A stretch of 64,000 bases of DNA from contig CAZLMG010000007.1 in the NCBI GenBank assembly GCA_964560765.1, positions 1 to 64,000 on the forward strand. Direction: 5' to 3'. Position numbers and translations under genes: made by a program. The stretch's first letter is position 1. Every line of letters starts with the position of its first letter. Source of the stretch: CAZLMG01 sp964560765 (GTDB lineage Bacteria > Bdellovibrionota_B > Oligoflexia > Oligoflexales > CAZLMG01). Shown in pieces: positions 25,449-32,814 of this stretch. Under the pieces are notes generated by a model that had not been told where the DNA came from, made no database searches, and worked only from the letters and a program-made list of their open reading frames with translations.

Positions 25449-26037
25449 GTTATTTTTGAAATGCGCTTTGCGTGTATCTCTGGTCATGAGTTTGCTGCTT
25501 TCTGGCTGCGCGCATAAGTCTGAATTGATAGTTGAGTCGGGGACGGTTGCCCCTGGCTCGAAAGTGACTCGCGGAGGTCAGCCCATCCCGTTATATCCGG
25601 GCAACATCCGCGTTGGTGATAACATAGCGTCTCAGCTCAAGGAGTTAGGTGTCGATGCCGGTGGTAAAGTAGCCATCATCGCCGTTGTACCTTCAATCGA
25701 TACGCCAGTGTGCGAAGCGCAGTCTCATCAGTTGTCAGAAACGGGAGGCATTCATCCCGCTGTGGCTCGCATCGTCGTCAGTCGTGACACATCAATGGCG
25801 CAGCAACGATTCTTGCGCGAGAGTCGGCTGTCAAACTTACGCATGGGGTCTGACTTTCGAACCGGTGACTTTGGCAAGCGAACCGGGCTGATGATGCAAG
25901 GATCCGAGCTTTTGGCGCGAGGATATTTGGTTGTGGATAAGCTGGGGGTTGTCGCCTATCTGCAGATTGTGCCTGAAATCACGTCCTTGCCCGACCTCAA
26001 CCGCGCCATCGAAATCGCAAACAAGCTTGTGGAATAA
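25441..26037 (+). CDS. Lipoprotein thiol peroxidase (Tpx-like), apparently 1-Cys
   Basis: Peroxiredoxin of the Tpx type that has acquired a lipoprotein signal: lipobox LLSGC with Cys23. The peroxidatic site is VVPSIDTPVCEAQ with Cys91, matching the Tpx consensus. The resolving cysteine of typical Tpx, expected in the following helix, is missing: that region reads AQQRFLRES. The only other cysteine is Cys8 in the signal peptide. It would therefore act as a 1-Cys peroxidase in the periplasm and need an external reductant. Last gene of the tilS-to-tpx run; it ends 20 bases before a convergent gene. Peroxidase function is inferred from the active site only. Confidence 0.85.
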   Translation: MIRLFLKCALRVSLVMSLLLSGCAHKSELIVESGTVAPGSKVTRGGQPIPLYPGNIRVGDNIASQLKELGVDAGGKVAIIAVVPSIDTPVCEAQSHQLSETGGIHPAVARIVVSRDTSMAQQRFLRESRLSNLRMGSDFRTGDFGKRTGLMMQGSELLARGYLVVDKLGVVAYLQIVPEITSLPDLNRAIEIANKLVE

Positions 26038-26056
26038 ACTATATGAGATGGACGGC

Positions 26057-26473
26057 CTATTTTCCGCTCGTGAGTTTATTCTTCACGCCGTCGATGCGAC
26101 CAACATTGGTGGCGGTCGACTGGATGTTGGTCTGAGTTTGCTTCAGATGCCCTTCAACCACGCCTACCAACTTCGTAATCGAATCAATTTGCGTGCGAGT
26201 CTGGGTCGCCAGTACGGTTAACTGGTCTTTGATCTTTAACAAATTATCTTTATCGCCAAGTAGTGCTGTTGCATCCAGCTTTAGCGCTTTCACATTCTTG
26301 TCCAAATCAGTCTTGATGGTCCCAAGGGAAGCAACCGCTGCCCCAACACCCTGTAGGCTCTTAAGATCAACGGCAATGGCGGTAGGTACTGCTAAACTCA
26401 AGCACATGCCGACGCCCAATAAAAATGAGCGAGCATCGAACTGCCACTGAGCTTTCTTACTTTCGCTGGACAT
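26057..26473 (-). CDS. Exported coiled-coil-like protein of unknown function
   Basis: Not recognised. The 138-residue product has a hydrophobic segment at about residues 17-34 (FLLGVGMCLSLAVPTAIAV), a signal peptide or membrane anchor, then a helical region rich in Leu, Thr, Lys and Gln with heptad character (KTDLDKNVKALKLDATALL, LVGVVEGHLKQTQTNIQST). No cysteine in the mature part. It ends 20 bases from the convergent Tpx-like gene and starts just downstream of tRNA-Arg on the same strand. Confidence 0.6.
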   Translation of the reverse strand: MSSESKKAQWQFDARSFLLGVGMCLSLAVPTAIAVDLKSLQGVGAAVASLGTIKTDLDKNVKALKLDATALLGDKDNLLKIKDQLTVLATQTRTQIDSITKLVGVVEGHLKQTQTNIQSTATNVGRIDGVKNKLTSGK

Positions 26474-26532
26474 GATGAGGGCTCCTTGCTTCGTTCGGTC
26501 GGAGCTGGCAAACAGGCTGAAGTGGTAGTGAA

Positions 26533-26609
26533 TGGCGCACCCAGAAGGATTCGAACCTCCGACCTCGAGATTCGTAGTCTCGCGCTCTATCCAACTGAGC
26601 TATGGGTGC
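26533..26609 (-). tRNA. tRNA-Arg(ACG)
   Basis: The minus strand folds as a complete 77-base tRNA with acceptor GCACCCA/TGGGTGC, D-loop AGCTCAGTTGGATAGAGC, anticodon stem CGAGA/TCTCG with loop CTACGAA (anticodon ACG), T-loop GGTTCGAATCC, discriminator G and an encoded CCA. ACG would be modified to ICG. Confidence 0.97.
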
Positions 26610-26629
26610 ATCACCTTACGGAGACGAAT

Positions 26630-26658
26630 TGTATACAGTACGCTCCTCAAGAGAGCAA
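26630..26658 (-). promoter_or_regulatory. Promoter of tRNA-Arg
   Basis: On the minus strand TTGCTC (26658-26653), 17-base spacer, TATACA (26635-26630), about 20 bases before the tRNA 5' end. The spacer is ideal and the -10 is good; the -35 is moderate. Confidence 0.5.
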
Positions 26659-26684
26659 CGTAATTTTTTTTCGCTGCGGCGTCC

Positions 26685-26704
26685 GAAAGGCTGGTTATTC
26701 TAGA
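26685..26704 (+). promoter_or_regulatory. Repeated promoter-like box, copy 2
   Basis: GAAAGGCTGGTTATTCTAGA differs at two positions from the box at 13831-13850. It lies 87 bases upstream of the Cys-repeat lipoprotein gene, in a stretch otherwise free of genes. Confidence 0.45.
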
Positions 26705-26790
26705 TGGTTACACCCAAAGAGTAGCGCCGGGTGTCTGAATGTGACATGAGAGGCCCAATTGGCGATACGTTTTCAAACGAGGAGTGAGCT

Positions 26791-27159
26791 ATGCGCATTG
26801 TCCTGATCTTATCCGCTCTGCTGGTGGTAGCAGGATGTGGAAGCCAAACTCAGCAAACGGCCCCAGCCAGTGAATTCGCAACAATAGCATTCATGCCAAG
26901 CTCCGTGTTTGCAGACAAGCGTGATTGTCAGGCTATCGTTTTGCGCAATCCTGGCATGTGTGTGAACAGCGACTGCAAAGCGATTACACTTCGGCAAATG
27001 GGCTTTTGCAGATCAACGGACTGTCGCGCGATTCTTTTTGGCAATGTGGGAATGTGCACGACGAAAGATTGCCGAGCGGTACTGATGCGTCAATTCAGCC
27101 TCTGCGAGTCGAAAAACTGTGAGGCCGTCGTGCGTCATCTACGGCATCTCTGTAACTAG
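26791..27159 (+). CDS. Lipoprotein built of five 16-residue two-cysteine repeats
   Basis: Not recognised as a known family. Signal peptide with lipobox VAGC (Cys16), a short linker, then five tandem units starting at residues 45, 61, 77, 93 and 109. Each unit is of the form [DN]C-x-A-[IV]-x(7)-C-x(3), so the cysteines fall at 46/57, 62/73, 78/89, 94/105 and 110/121, spaced exactly 11 and 5 apart; the last unit is cut to 14 residues. One example unit is DCKAITLRQMGFC. Ten cysteines outside the lipobox suggest either a disulphide solenoid or metal/haem-free Cys clusters in the periplasm. GAGGAG precedes the ATG. The gene ends four bases inside the convergent CapA-like gene. Confidence 0.85.
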   Translation: MRIVLILSALLVVAGCGSQTQQTAPASEFATIAFMPSSVFADKRDCQAIVLRNPGMCVNSDCKAITLRQMGFCRSTDCRAILFGNVGMCTTKDCRAVLMRQFSLCESKNCEAVVRHLRHLCN

Positions 27160-28187
27160 AGCGTGGCATTTTTGTAGGAACACACAAGGCGTGCGGGATT
27201 TTCTGCGCGCCGGCACCCCTCCAGTTTTACCTGGAGGGAGCTTGGAGCATCCGCCCATTTTCCCACCGGCTGTGGCCGAAATTTCACGACCCGATTGTTT
27301 ACAGAGATAGGAATGAGCTCAATGCCAATCTGATCATTGGCCAGTCGAAACTGGGCGGCAAGTCCCTCTGGACTCGTGTGAAATGGTTGCGTGCCAAAGA
27401 CAAAGTTACCCAATGAGTAGACGATCATTCGGTTGCGATAAATTTCGATATCCTGCAGGACGTGCGGATGATGTCCGAGGACCGCAGTAGCACCCGCATC
27501 GACGCACAGACGTGCCAACTTTCTTTGATACTCCTTCGGATGTTTTTGGTTTTCCTCTCCCCAGTGGAACACCGCGAACGTAAAAGGATATAGGGTTGCA
27601 CATTCGGTGACGAGCCTGCGGATTTCCGAAAAAGTGGCATGGCCGGCTCCACCCCGATGTTCTGTCGCCCAGAGCGACTCAGGCAGAGTCAGAGTCAGTG
27701 AGAGAAGGCAAATCGGGCCCGCAGAAGTGGGAATGATGAGCGGCTTTGTGGCGTTGTCGGCGTTTAGTTCGCCGCCAAAGTGTTGCAGTTTTTCCTGGTG
27801 CAAAGCGGCCATGGTGTCAAAGATTCCCGCATCGCCAAAGTCTGCGGAGTGATTGTTGCCGAGACTAAGTACATGAATACCTGCCATTTTTAGGGTCTGA
27901 GCAAGAGTTGGACTCATTCGCAGCAAATGGGTCTTGTCGATGGTGCGTGCAAGCGTGCTGTGGGTCAGCACACCCTCTAGGTTGGCGACATTCCATTCCG
28001 CCAATCGCAGCAGGGGTTCAATTCCGCCAAACGCTTTGGCTGGCGCCTTACCTAGATACTTATTCACGACATGGCGGGGTAGATAGGTGTCGCCCCAGAA
28101 TTGCACGGTAGCCCGATCCAGACCCTGGCCGGTTTGGCAGCCAATAAAGGGGGCAATGCTCAGGGCCAACTTCATCAGAGTGCGCAT
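27156..28187 (-). CDS. CapA-like metallophosphoesterase-fold protein (PGA synthesis family)
   Basis: Resembles CapA/PgsA of poly-gamma-glutamate and capsule synthesis. Seen: FWGDTYLPRHV near the N-terminus, NLEG, LGNNHSADFGDAG, FHWGEENQKHP and LGHHPHVLQD with SLGNFVFGTQ, which are the metal-site motifs of the family in order. A hydrophobic N-terminus (about residues 1-16) may be a signal peptide. Length 343 is near normal. No capB or capC is adjacent, so a capsule role cannot be claimed; stand-alone CapA homologues are common. It sits between the Cys-repeat lipoprotein and the tRNA-Ser pair. Confidence 0.83.
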   Translation of the reverse strand: MRTLMKLALSIAPFIGCQTGQGLDRATVQFWGDTYLPRHVVNKYLGKAPAKAFGGIEPLLRLAEWNVANLEGVLTHSTLARTIDKTHLLRMSPTLAQTLKMAGIHVLSLGNNHSADFGDAGIFDTMAALHQEKLQHFGGELNADNATKPLIIPTSAGPICLLSLTLTLPESLWATEHRGGAGHATFSEIRRLVTECATLYPFTFAVFHWGEENQKHPKEYQRKLARLCVDAGATAVLGHHPHVLQDIEIYRNRMIVYSLGNFVFGTQPFHTSPEGLAAQFRLANDQIGIELIPISVNNRVVKFRPQPVGKWADAPSSLQVKLEGCRRAENPARLVCSYKNATL

Positions 28188-28320
28188 CGTTCGCGATTTT
28201 CTCCTTTATTCTTTCCAGACTGCTTGCTAACCTCGACCGCTCAAGTCGGGCGTAAGTCGCTGAGCTATGCGTCTACGACGCGCTTAACCTTTATAGGTTA
28301 GGAAGCTCAGCGTGTCAGCT

Positions 28321-28408
28321 GGAGAGGTGGCCGAGCGGCCGAAGGCGGCGGTCTTGAAAACCGTTGTGGGGAAACTCACCGGGGGTTCGAATCCCTCCCT
28401 CTCCGCCA
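28321..28408 (+). tRNA. tRNA-Ser(TGA)
   Basis: 88-base class II tRNA. Acceptor GGAGAGG/CCTCTCC, D-arm TGGCCGAGCGGCCGAAGGC, anticodon loop CTTGAAA (anticodon TGA), a long variable arm, T-loop GGTTCGAATCC, discriminator G and encoded CCA (28406-28408). Confidence 0.97.
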
Positions 28409-28431
28409 GTTATGCGCCGACAATTGTGTAT

Positions 28432-28521
28432 GGAGAGATGGCCGAGCGGCTGAAGGCACATCCTTGCTAAGGATGCATACGGGAAACTGTATCGAGGGTT
28501 CGAATCCCTCTCTCTCCGCCA
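28432..28521 (+). tRNA. tRNA-Ser(GCT), integration target of the adjacent element
   Basis: 90-base class II tRNA with acceptor GGAGAGA/TCTCTCC, anticodon stem CATCC/GGATG around loop TTGCTAA (anticodon GCT), long variable arm, T-loop GGTTCGAATCC, discriminator G, encoded CCA ending at 28521. Its last 17 bases plus 7 downstream bases are repeated exactly at 32952-32975. The tRNA itself is intact. Confidence 0.97.
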
Positions 28522-28528
28522 CTTCCTT
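28505..28528 (+). repeat. Left att-like direct repeat (tRNA-Ser 3' end)
   Basis: 24 bases, beginning TCCCTCTCTCTCCGCCA, identical to 32952-32975. Bases 28505-28521 are the tRNA 3' end including CCA. Confidence 0.85.
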
Positions 28529-28595
28529 GTGGCGCCTCGCGCAAACCAACGAAACTTCCAGTGAAAACTACCGCACCTCGAACCGCGATTTACCC

Positions 28596-28622
28596 AGTAC
28601 GTGATTCTGTACGTGATCGATC
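28596..28622 (+). repeat. Left inner direct repeat with two TACGTGA units
   Basis: 27 bases identical to 32815-32841 and followed by a near-identical GGAT stretch. Contains TACGTGA at 28598 and 28610 (12-base period) and ends in GATCGATC. The position, 67 bases inside the left att-like repeat, fits an arm-type recombinase or accessory-protein site. The rest of the 257-base gap from 28529 to 28785 holds nothing else recognised. Confidence 0.7.
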
Positions 28623-28785
28623 GGGATGGAGAAGGATGAGAGCCGCCTTGATCAAGCGAGGATTTATGTACAGGTGAGGCATTTTTTGGAGCGGCAGGTA
28701 ATGACGGTATCGACTCTGCGGAAGAAACAACATCCCCCTGCAAAAGGAGATGTTGCATGGCAATCAATGTTTTGTTTTCCCCCGT

Positions 28786-29676
28786 TTATTCCGCAGTTGT
28801 CGCTTTGTCAGGGCAAACAATTCCTGAATCGGGGGGGCAGTTATACTCGCCCTCGCCGGACACAGTCAATCTGGGACCATCTGCTTTGTTTGCGGTTCCG
28901 GCGCTCACGTACTCAATTTCCGCCTTCGCACCGGCAGCCACAGCTACGTTCGTGCCAGCCGTAGCACCACTTAGTTTGACCGTCAATTTTGTATTTACGC
29001 CTTCAATTGTTACATCAGCTCTTGAACCGCTGCCACTTAGATCCAAGCAGATTAGAGCGATTTTTGCCGTCATGGTCTCTGCATCCTCTGTTTCTGCGTT
29101 GTTAGTTTCAGAGTCTTGTAGGGCAAGTCCACTCGGGGATTCGTTATTCCCTTGTTCCTCAACAACGGCGATTGCAGCTATGTAGATAGCTATCGTGTTA
29201 TCTCTGCCGTTGACGCTCAGGCCCAGCGGCATCTGAGGGTCGTAGTTGAATGACTCGCTATTGTTTCGACCCGAAACGATCTGGGTGTTCGGGCCACAAA
29301 AAGATAAATCGCTTACTTCACCTTCACCTTCAGCGTCAGAGCTAGTATCTCGGGATGTTGGTGCTTGGTCCTGAGCACTGCCGTGTCCCCCAGTGCTGGG
29401 TTGCTCTGGTCGATATTCGCCAGCTTGACCTTGCAACGCTAAGGTGCTCGCTTCCTTGATTGCTATCGCCAGCTGGAACTTATTGCCGTTCGCATCCACG
29501 AAGACGCCTGAGGTGGTGGACGAAGGGACGACGGCACTGGTTTGGGTTGTTCCATTCGTAACCTTGCCGTTCGCGCTGTTTGTAGAACTAGCATCCGAAT
29601 TCTCGCCCTTTGGTGAGCAGGCTGCGATCGTGACTAGCATTGCTGGGGCAAATCGAAACAAGGTGAAGAAACGCAT
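28786..29676 (-). CDS. Island lipoprotein of unknown function
   Basis: Not recognised. Signal peptide with lipobox IAAC (Cys20) followed by a long Ser/Thr/Asn-rich, low-complexity linker to about residue 55, then a mixed region with acidic Glu-rich stretches and four further cysteines (in SFCGPN, ALICLDL, YNCPPDSGIVCPD). Beta-rich segments such as ADVTIEGVNTKLTVKLSGAT suggest a surface or periplasmic beta domain. It is transcribed away from the other island genes, and the shared upstream region (29677-30058) carries repeated TGTCACG-like sites. Confidence 0.7.
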   Translation of the reverse strand: MRFFTLFRFAPAMLVTIAACSPKGENSDASSTNSANGKVTNGTTQTSAVVPSSTTSGVFVDANGNKFQLAIAIKEASTLALQGQAGEYRPEQPSTGGHGSAQDQAPTSRDTSSDAEGEGEVSDLSFCGPNTQIVSGRNNSESFNYDPQMPLGLSVNGRDNTIAIYIAAIAVVEEQGNNESPSGLALQDSETNNAETEDAETMTAKIALICLDLSGSGSRADVTIEGVNTKLTVKLSGATAGTNVAVAAGAKAEIEYVSAGTANKADGPRLTVSGEGEYNCPPDSGIVCPDKATTAE

Positions 29677-30058
29677 GAGGGGGCCTCCCGAAGATTTTTA
29701 AAACAACCTAGTTTGTTTCGGCGGGCGTCTTCGGTAACTGAAGCGGCGCAAAAAATATATTTAAGATTAATTGGTTGCAGATGATATGCGCGCTTCGAAA
29801 GTATTGTCCCGTGACAAAAAAAGTCGACCTTGTCACGGTTGGCCGCAGCCCAGTTGGCAATCCGATGTGTATCGCTAACCGGTGTCATATCGTGACAAAA
29901 TATCACCGATACAAGTACAATGAAAATACATAACCTACTGTATTTAATTATTTTAATAGATTTAATTCATGACAAAAACACGGCATCCGTAAAGTCCTTT
30001 GTAGGTCGGCTGCTGATCTGTCCGGCCAAGCATAGAAAACCAGATGAGGGGGAACGTG
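29677..30058. promoter_or_regulatory. Divergent AT-rich control region of the island with repeated CGTGACAA sites
   Basis: No gene. CGTGACAA occurs at 29810-29817 and 29891-29898, its reverse complement TTGTCACG at 29830-29837, and ATGACAA at 29969-29975. The first two oppositely oriented copies form an inverted repeat with 12 bases between them, and TGTCA-TATCG-TGACA at 29883-29897 is a second short inverted repeat. The region separates the divergent lipoprotein genes and is a plausible operator cluster, possibly for the island regulator. No promoter hexamers are clear. Confidence 0.5.
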
Positions 30059-30982
30059 ATGTCGACAATACATTTAAAGCAACTTGTACCAACGTTTATG
30101 GCGTTGCTGACAACGCTCGGATGCGGAGTCGCAGCAACAACCAATGAGACCGATGATTCAACGACCATGAATGGTGGACGAGCGCAAACGGAGGATGAAA
30201 TTTCTGGCTCGGTGACATTGGCACCGGTTAATGGAGCGACAGTTCGCGTGTATGCACTCAACGCTGACGCCTCTCGGGGGCTGCTATTGGCTAGCGCGAC
30301 AACAGATGCAAACGGTGATTACTCGATTCCTCGACCCAAGGTTGCTGGCCCGTTCGAAGTGGTGGTCCGAGGCGGCGAATATCAAGACGAAGCCAGCGGT
30401 GAGGCTGTGACCCGCGACGAAGAAAGCGAGCTGCGCGCCATGTTTGAAGACACGGATGGTAGCTATTTAGGAGTTAGCGCGCTGACCGAAATCGCTGCCG
30501 AGCGGGCGCACGCCAATGCCGCTCAAGGCTTGGCAACTGCTATTGCAGCGGCGAATCGAGAGGTTGCAGCGCTATTCGGATTAGGTGACGTGGACCCCAG
30601 ATCTGTAAAACCGGTCGATCTAACCAACCCTTCCTCTAGCGCTCGATCCGGCACCGTCGCAACAAAGTTGGGCGAAGTTAATGCTATGGTCAGTCAGATG
30701 CTAGTCGATAACGGCTTGAGTCCAAGTTCAATGAAAGACTTTATCGAAGCTCTTGCATTAGATTTTGCTGACGGTGAACTCGATGGACTAGGTCGAGAAG
30801 GCGCCCTCAACTTTGCGATCTCAATTACGCCCGCACAGGCCATGAATGGGCTGGAACAGGCACGAACAAACTTCCTGAATGGTGAGCAAAATCTTGCGAC
30901 TATTGAGACTGAAGAAACATCAGAAACAGAGACTAGCTCGACAAGTGGAACAGGCTCGGAAACAAGCGCCGCAACACTCTAG
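30059..30982 (+). CDS. Island lipoprotein A (carboxypeptidase-regulatory-like fold), paralogue of lipoprotein B
   Basis: Unknown function. Start ATG 30059 is preferred over 30044 because GAGGGGG lies just before it; the lipobox TLGC then has Cys22. A regulatory-like beta domain follows (ISGSVTLAPVNGATVRVYAL, TTDANGDYSIPRP, VVRGGEYQDEASGEAVT). The helical second half contains QMLVDNGLSPSSMKDFIEAL and LDFADGELDG, closely matched in lipoprotein B (31923-32801), so the two are paralogues. The C-terminus is a Thr/Ser/Glu tail. It is followed by the TIGR02147-like regulator after 66 bases. Confidence 0.78.
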   Translation: MSTIHLKQLVPTFMALLTTLGCGVAATTNETDDSTTMNGGRAQTEDEISGSVTLAPVNGATVRVYALNADASRGLLLASATTDANGDYSIPRPKVAGPFEVVVRGGEYQDEASGEAVTRDEESELRAMFEDTDGSYLGVSALTEIAAERAHANAAQGLATAIAAANREVAALFGLGDVDPRSVKPVDLTNPSSSARSGTVATKLGEVNAMVSQMLVDNGLSPSSMKDFIEALALDFADGELDGLGREGALNFAISITPAQAMNGLEQARTNFLNGEQNLATIETEETSETETSSTSGTGSETSAATL

Positions 30983-31048
30983 ACGACTGGCATCAAAACA
31001 CTCCCTAGGTGCAAAACATCTAGGGAGTCTGCACAGAAGGGTAGTCAA

Positions 31049-31936
31049 GTGTCCGGAACAACGAAAAAAAACAAGTCTGAGGAGAGGCACCTCTCCCCGC
31101 TTAACTACCTGGACTACAAGGGCTATCTGACTGCGTTGTATCGCGCTCGCAAAGATGACACGCCAAAGTATTCGTACAGTAAATTTGCCGAGGATTTAGG
31201 GTTTTCCGCAAACAACTTTTTGAGCCACGTCATTAGTGGTCGTCGGCCTTTAACGCTCAAAGCGGCGCAAACGATCGCTAACGCGTTACATTTGAAGGGC
31301 GCAGAGAAAACATACTTCTTAACGTTAGTGAAATTTGTCAATGCACGCGACAGCATTGAGCGCGAGGCACACTTTCGCTTGCTGTTAGAGTACAAGCAGG
31401 GCTCGGTCGGTGAAAAGCTGCATGGCGATCAAATAGCTTTTTACTCCTGCTGGCATAATGTCGCCATCAGTGAGCTTCTGCGTTTACCGGATGCGCCACA
31501 GTCTCCAGAGGACATCGCAAACGCGCTTGTCCCATCTATTCGCCCACTGGATGTTCGGCAATCTCTGGACCTGCTATCGCGAATTGGAATCATCTACTGG
31601 GACACTCACCATGAGAAGTGGCGGCGGACTGCCAAAGATCCTTCCACAGGGGATGAGGTTCGAGACTTTGCCATTGCGGGGTTTCACCAACAAATGATTG
31701 ATCTGGGCAAGGCCTCTGTAACCAGCGTATCATCCTATCAGCGGGAAATTAGTAGCGTGACCATTCTTCTCTCTGAAGAGAAAATGCAGCGGGTCAAGGC
31801 CCTTGTCCGGGACCTCGAACGTCTGATTCTGGAAGAAGATTCCGCTGCGGGCGAGGGACTCGATGTGTATCAGTGCAATGTGCAACTGTTTCCGTTATCC
31901 AAGCTTCGTCGTCGAGGATCTTATGAGCGAAAGTAG
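31049..31936 (+). CDS. TIGR02147-type predicted transcriptional regulator
   Basis: The N-terminal half matches the TIGR02147 pattern, a family of predicted DNA-binding proteins abundant in Fibrobacter and Bdellovibrio-like bacteria: LNYLDYKGYLTALYRARK, a helix-turn-helix-like YSYSKFAEDLGFSANNFLSHVISGRR, then LTLKAAQTIANALHLKGAEK and YFLTLVKFVNARDSIERE. The C-terminal half (about residues 120-280) is the DUF4423-like part with SIRPLDVRQSLDLLSRIGII resembling a winged helix. GTG start, 295 residues. The 3' end overlaps the start of lipoprotein B by 14 bases, so the regulator and lipoprotein B are translationally coupled. Likely a local regulator; binding site unknown. Confidence 0.85.
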   Translation: MSGTTKKNKSEERHLSPLNYLDYKGYLTALYRARKDDTPKYSYSKFAEDLGFSANNFLSHVISGRRPLTLKAAQTIANALHLKGAEKTYFLTLVKFVNARDSIEREAHFRLLLEYKQGSVGEKLHGDQIAFYSCWHNVAISELLRLPDAPQSPEDIANALVPSIRPLDVRQSLDLLSRIGIIYWDTHHEKWRRTAKDPSTGDEVRDFAIAGFHQQMIDLGKASVTSVSSYQREISSVTILLSEEKMQRVKALVRDLERLILEEDSAAGEGLDVYQCNVQLFPLSKLRRRGSYERK

Positions 31937-32801
31937 AGCGCAAGCTTCCCCATTGTTTTTACAATGTGTACTCATGGCCCTCGTGATGACGGGTTGTGGA
32001 ATTAAAGTGGGGAATCCTGGAGATCCAGACGGCGATGAGGCTAAGGTAAATGGTGTTGCGGTTATGGGGTATATCTCTGGTGCAACCGTAAGCGTATTCC
32101 AGGTGACAAGCGACGGCCAGATTGGCGAGCAACTGACATCAGCAACGACTTCTGGTTCAGGTCAATACAGTTTAATTCTGCGGTATTCTGGCCCAATCTT
32201 GATACGTGTTGCCGGTGGCCAGTATGCCGATGAGGCGACAGGCGAAACTGTGGCCAATATGCAGATAGATAGCGTGGCAACGGTCACGCAGGGTGACGCA
32301 GCGATTATCAATACGACGTCTTTGACACATATCGCCTCATATCGGAGCCTTTTGACTCTTGGGCAGGGTGGCGCGTCGATGATTCGCAAATCGCAAGACG
32401 ACTTAGCTGCATTGATGGGGGTGTCCGGTGTCGATCTCTCAACAGTAACTCCGGATGACTTTACAGCCGAAGGAGCAGAAATCGACGAAACGTCAGCGCC
32501 CGCAAAGTATGGCATGGTTTTGAGCGGATTAAGTCAGATGCTTGTCGATGGCGCATTCAGTCCGACCGATCTGCCAAATTATGTCGAGCAGCTCGCCGTT
32601 GATTTTGCTGATGGTGCTTTTGACGACGCGAAAGACGGTGAACCCATTGACGATGTGTTTGTATCGTCGTCTCGCTTGCGGGAAGATCTTCCGATAGCTA
32701 TCAACAATTTTCTTGGCGGGGAGAGAAACCGCTCGGGAATACCACCAAAAATGCAGAGCCCGGAGCATCAGACGCCACCTTCGGGTGGGAACTTCCGTTA
32801 A
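31923..32801 (+). CDS. Island lipoprotein B, paralogue of lipoprotein A
   Basis: Unknown function. Start ATG 31923 has GAGG seven bases upstream and gives a clean signal peptide with lipobox MTGC (Cys25); the open frame continues upstream inside the regulator gene but that part is not lipoprotein-like. After the Cys comes GIKVGNPG, a start often seen in such lipoproteins, then a regulatory-like beta domain (GYISGATVSVFQVTSDG, ILIRVAGGQYADEATGETV) and the helical half with QMLVDGAFSPTDLPNYVEQL and VDFADGAFDD. These segments align one-to-one with lipoprotein A. The gene ends 13 bases before the right inner repeat. Confidence 0.78.
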   Translation: MSESRAQASPLFLQCVLMALVMTGCGIKVGNPGDPDGDEAKVNGVAVMGYISGATVSVFQVTSDGQIGEQLTSATTSGSGQYSLILRYSGPILIRVAGGQYADEATGETVANMQIDSVATVTQGDAAIINTTSLTHIASYRSLLTLGQGGASMIRKSQDDLAALMGVSGVDLSTVTPDDFTAEGAEIDETSAPAKYGMVLSGLSQMLVDGAFSPTDLPNYVEQLAVDFADGAFDDAKDGEPIDDVFVSSSRLREDLPIAINNFLGGERNRSGIPPKMQSPEHQTPPSGGNFR

Positions 32802-32814
32802 CAAGAATACGTGA

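Noticed and set aside
27217..27238. Perfect 8-bp hairpin CCCTCCAG/CTGGAGGG near the converging ends of the Cys-repeat and CapA-like genes
   Set aside because: No U tract follows on either strand and it lies within the CapA-like coding region, so it is not called as a terminator.
28315..28767. 150-codon minus-strand reading frame covering both tRNA-Ser genes
   Set aside because: It is antisense to two complete tRNAs; its translation contains the typical artefact of tRNA-Ser antisense (GGEGGIRTPGEFPHN-like).
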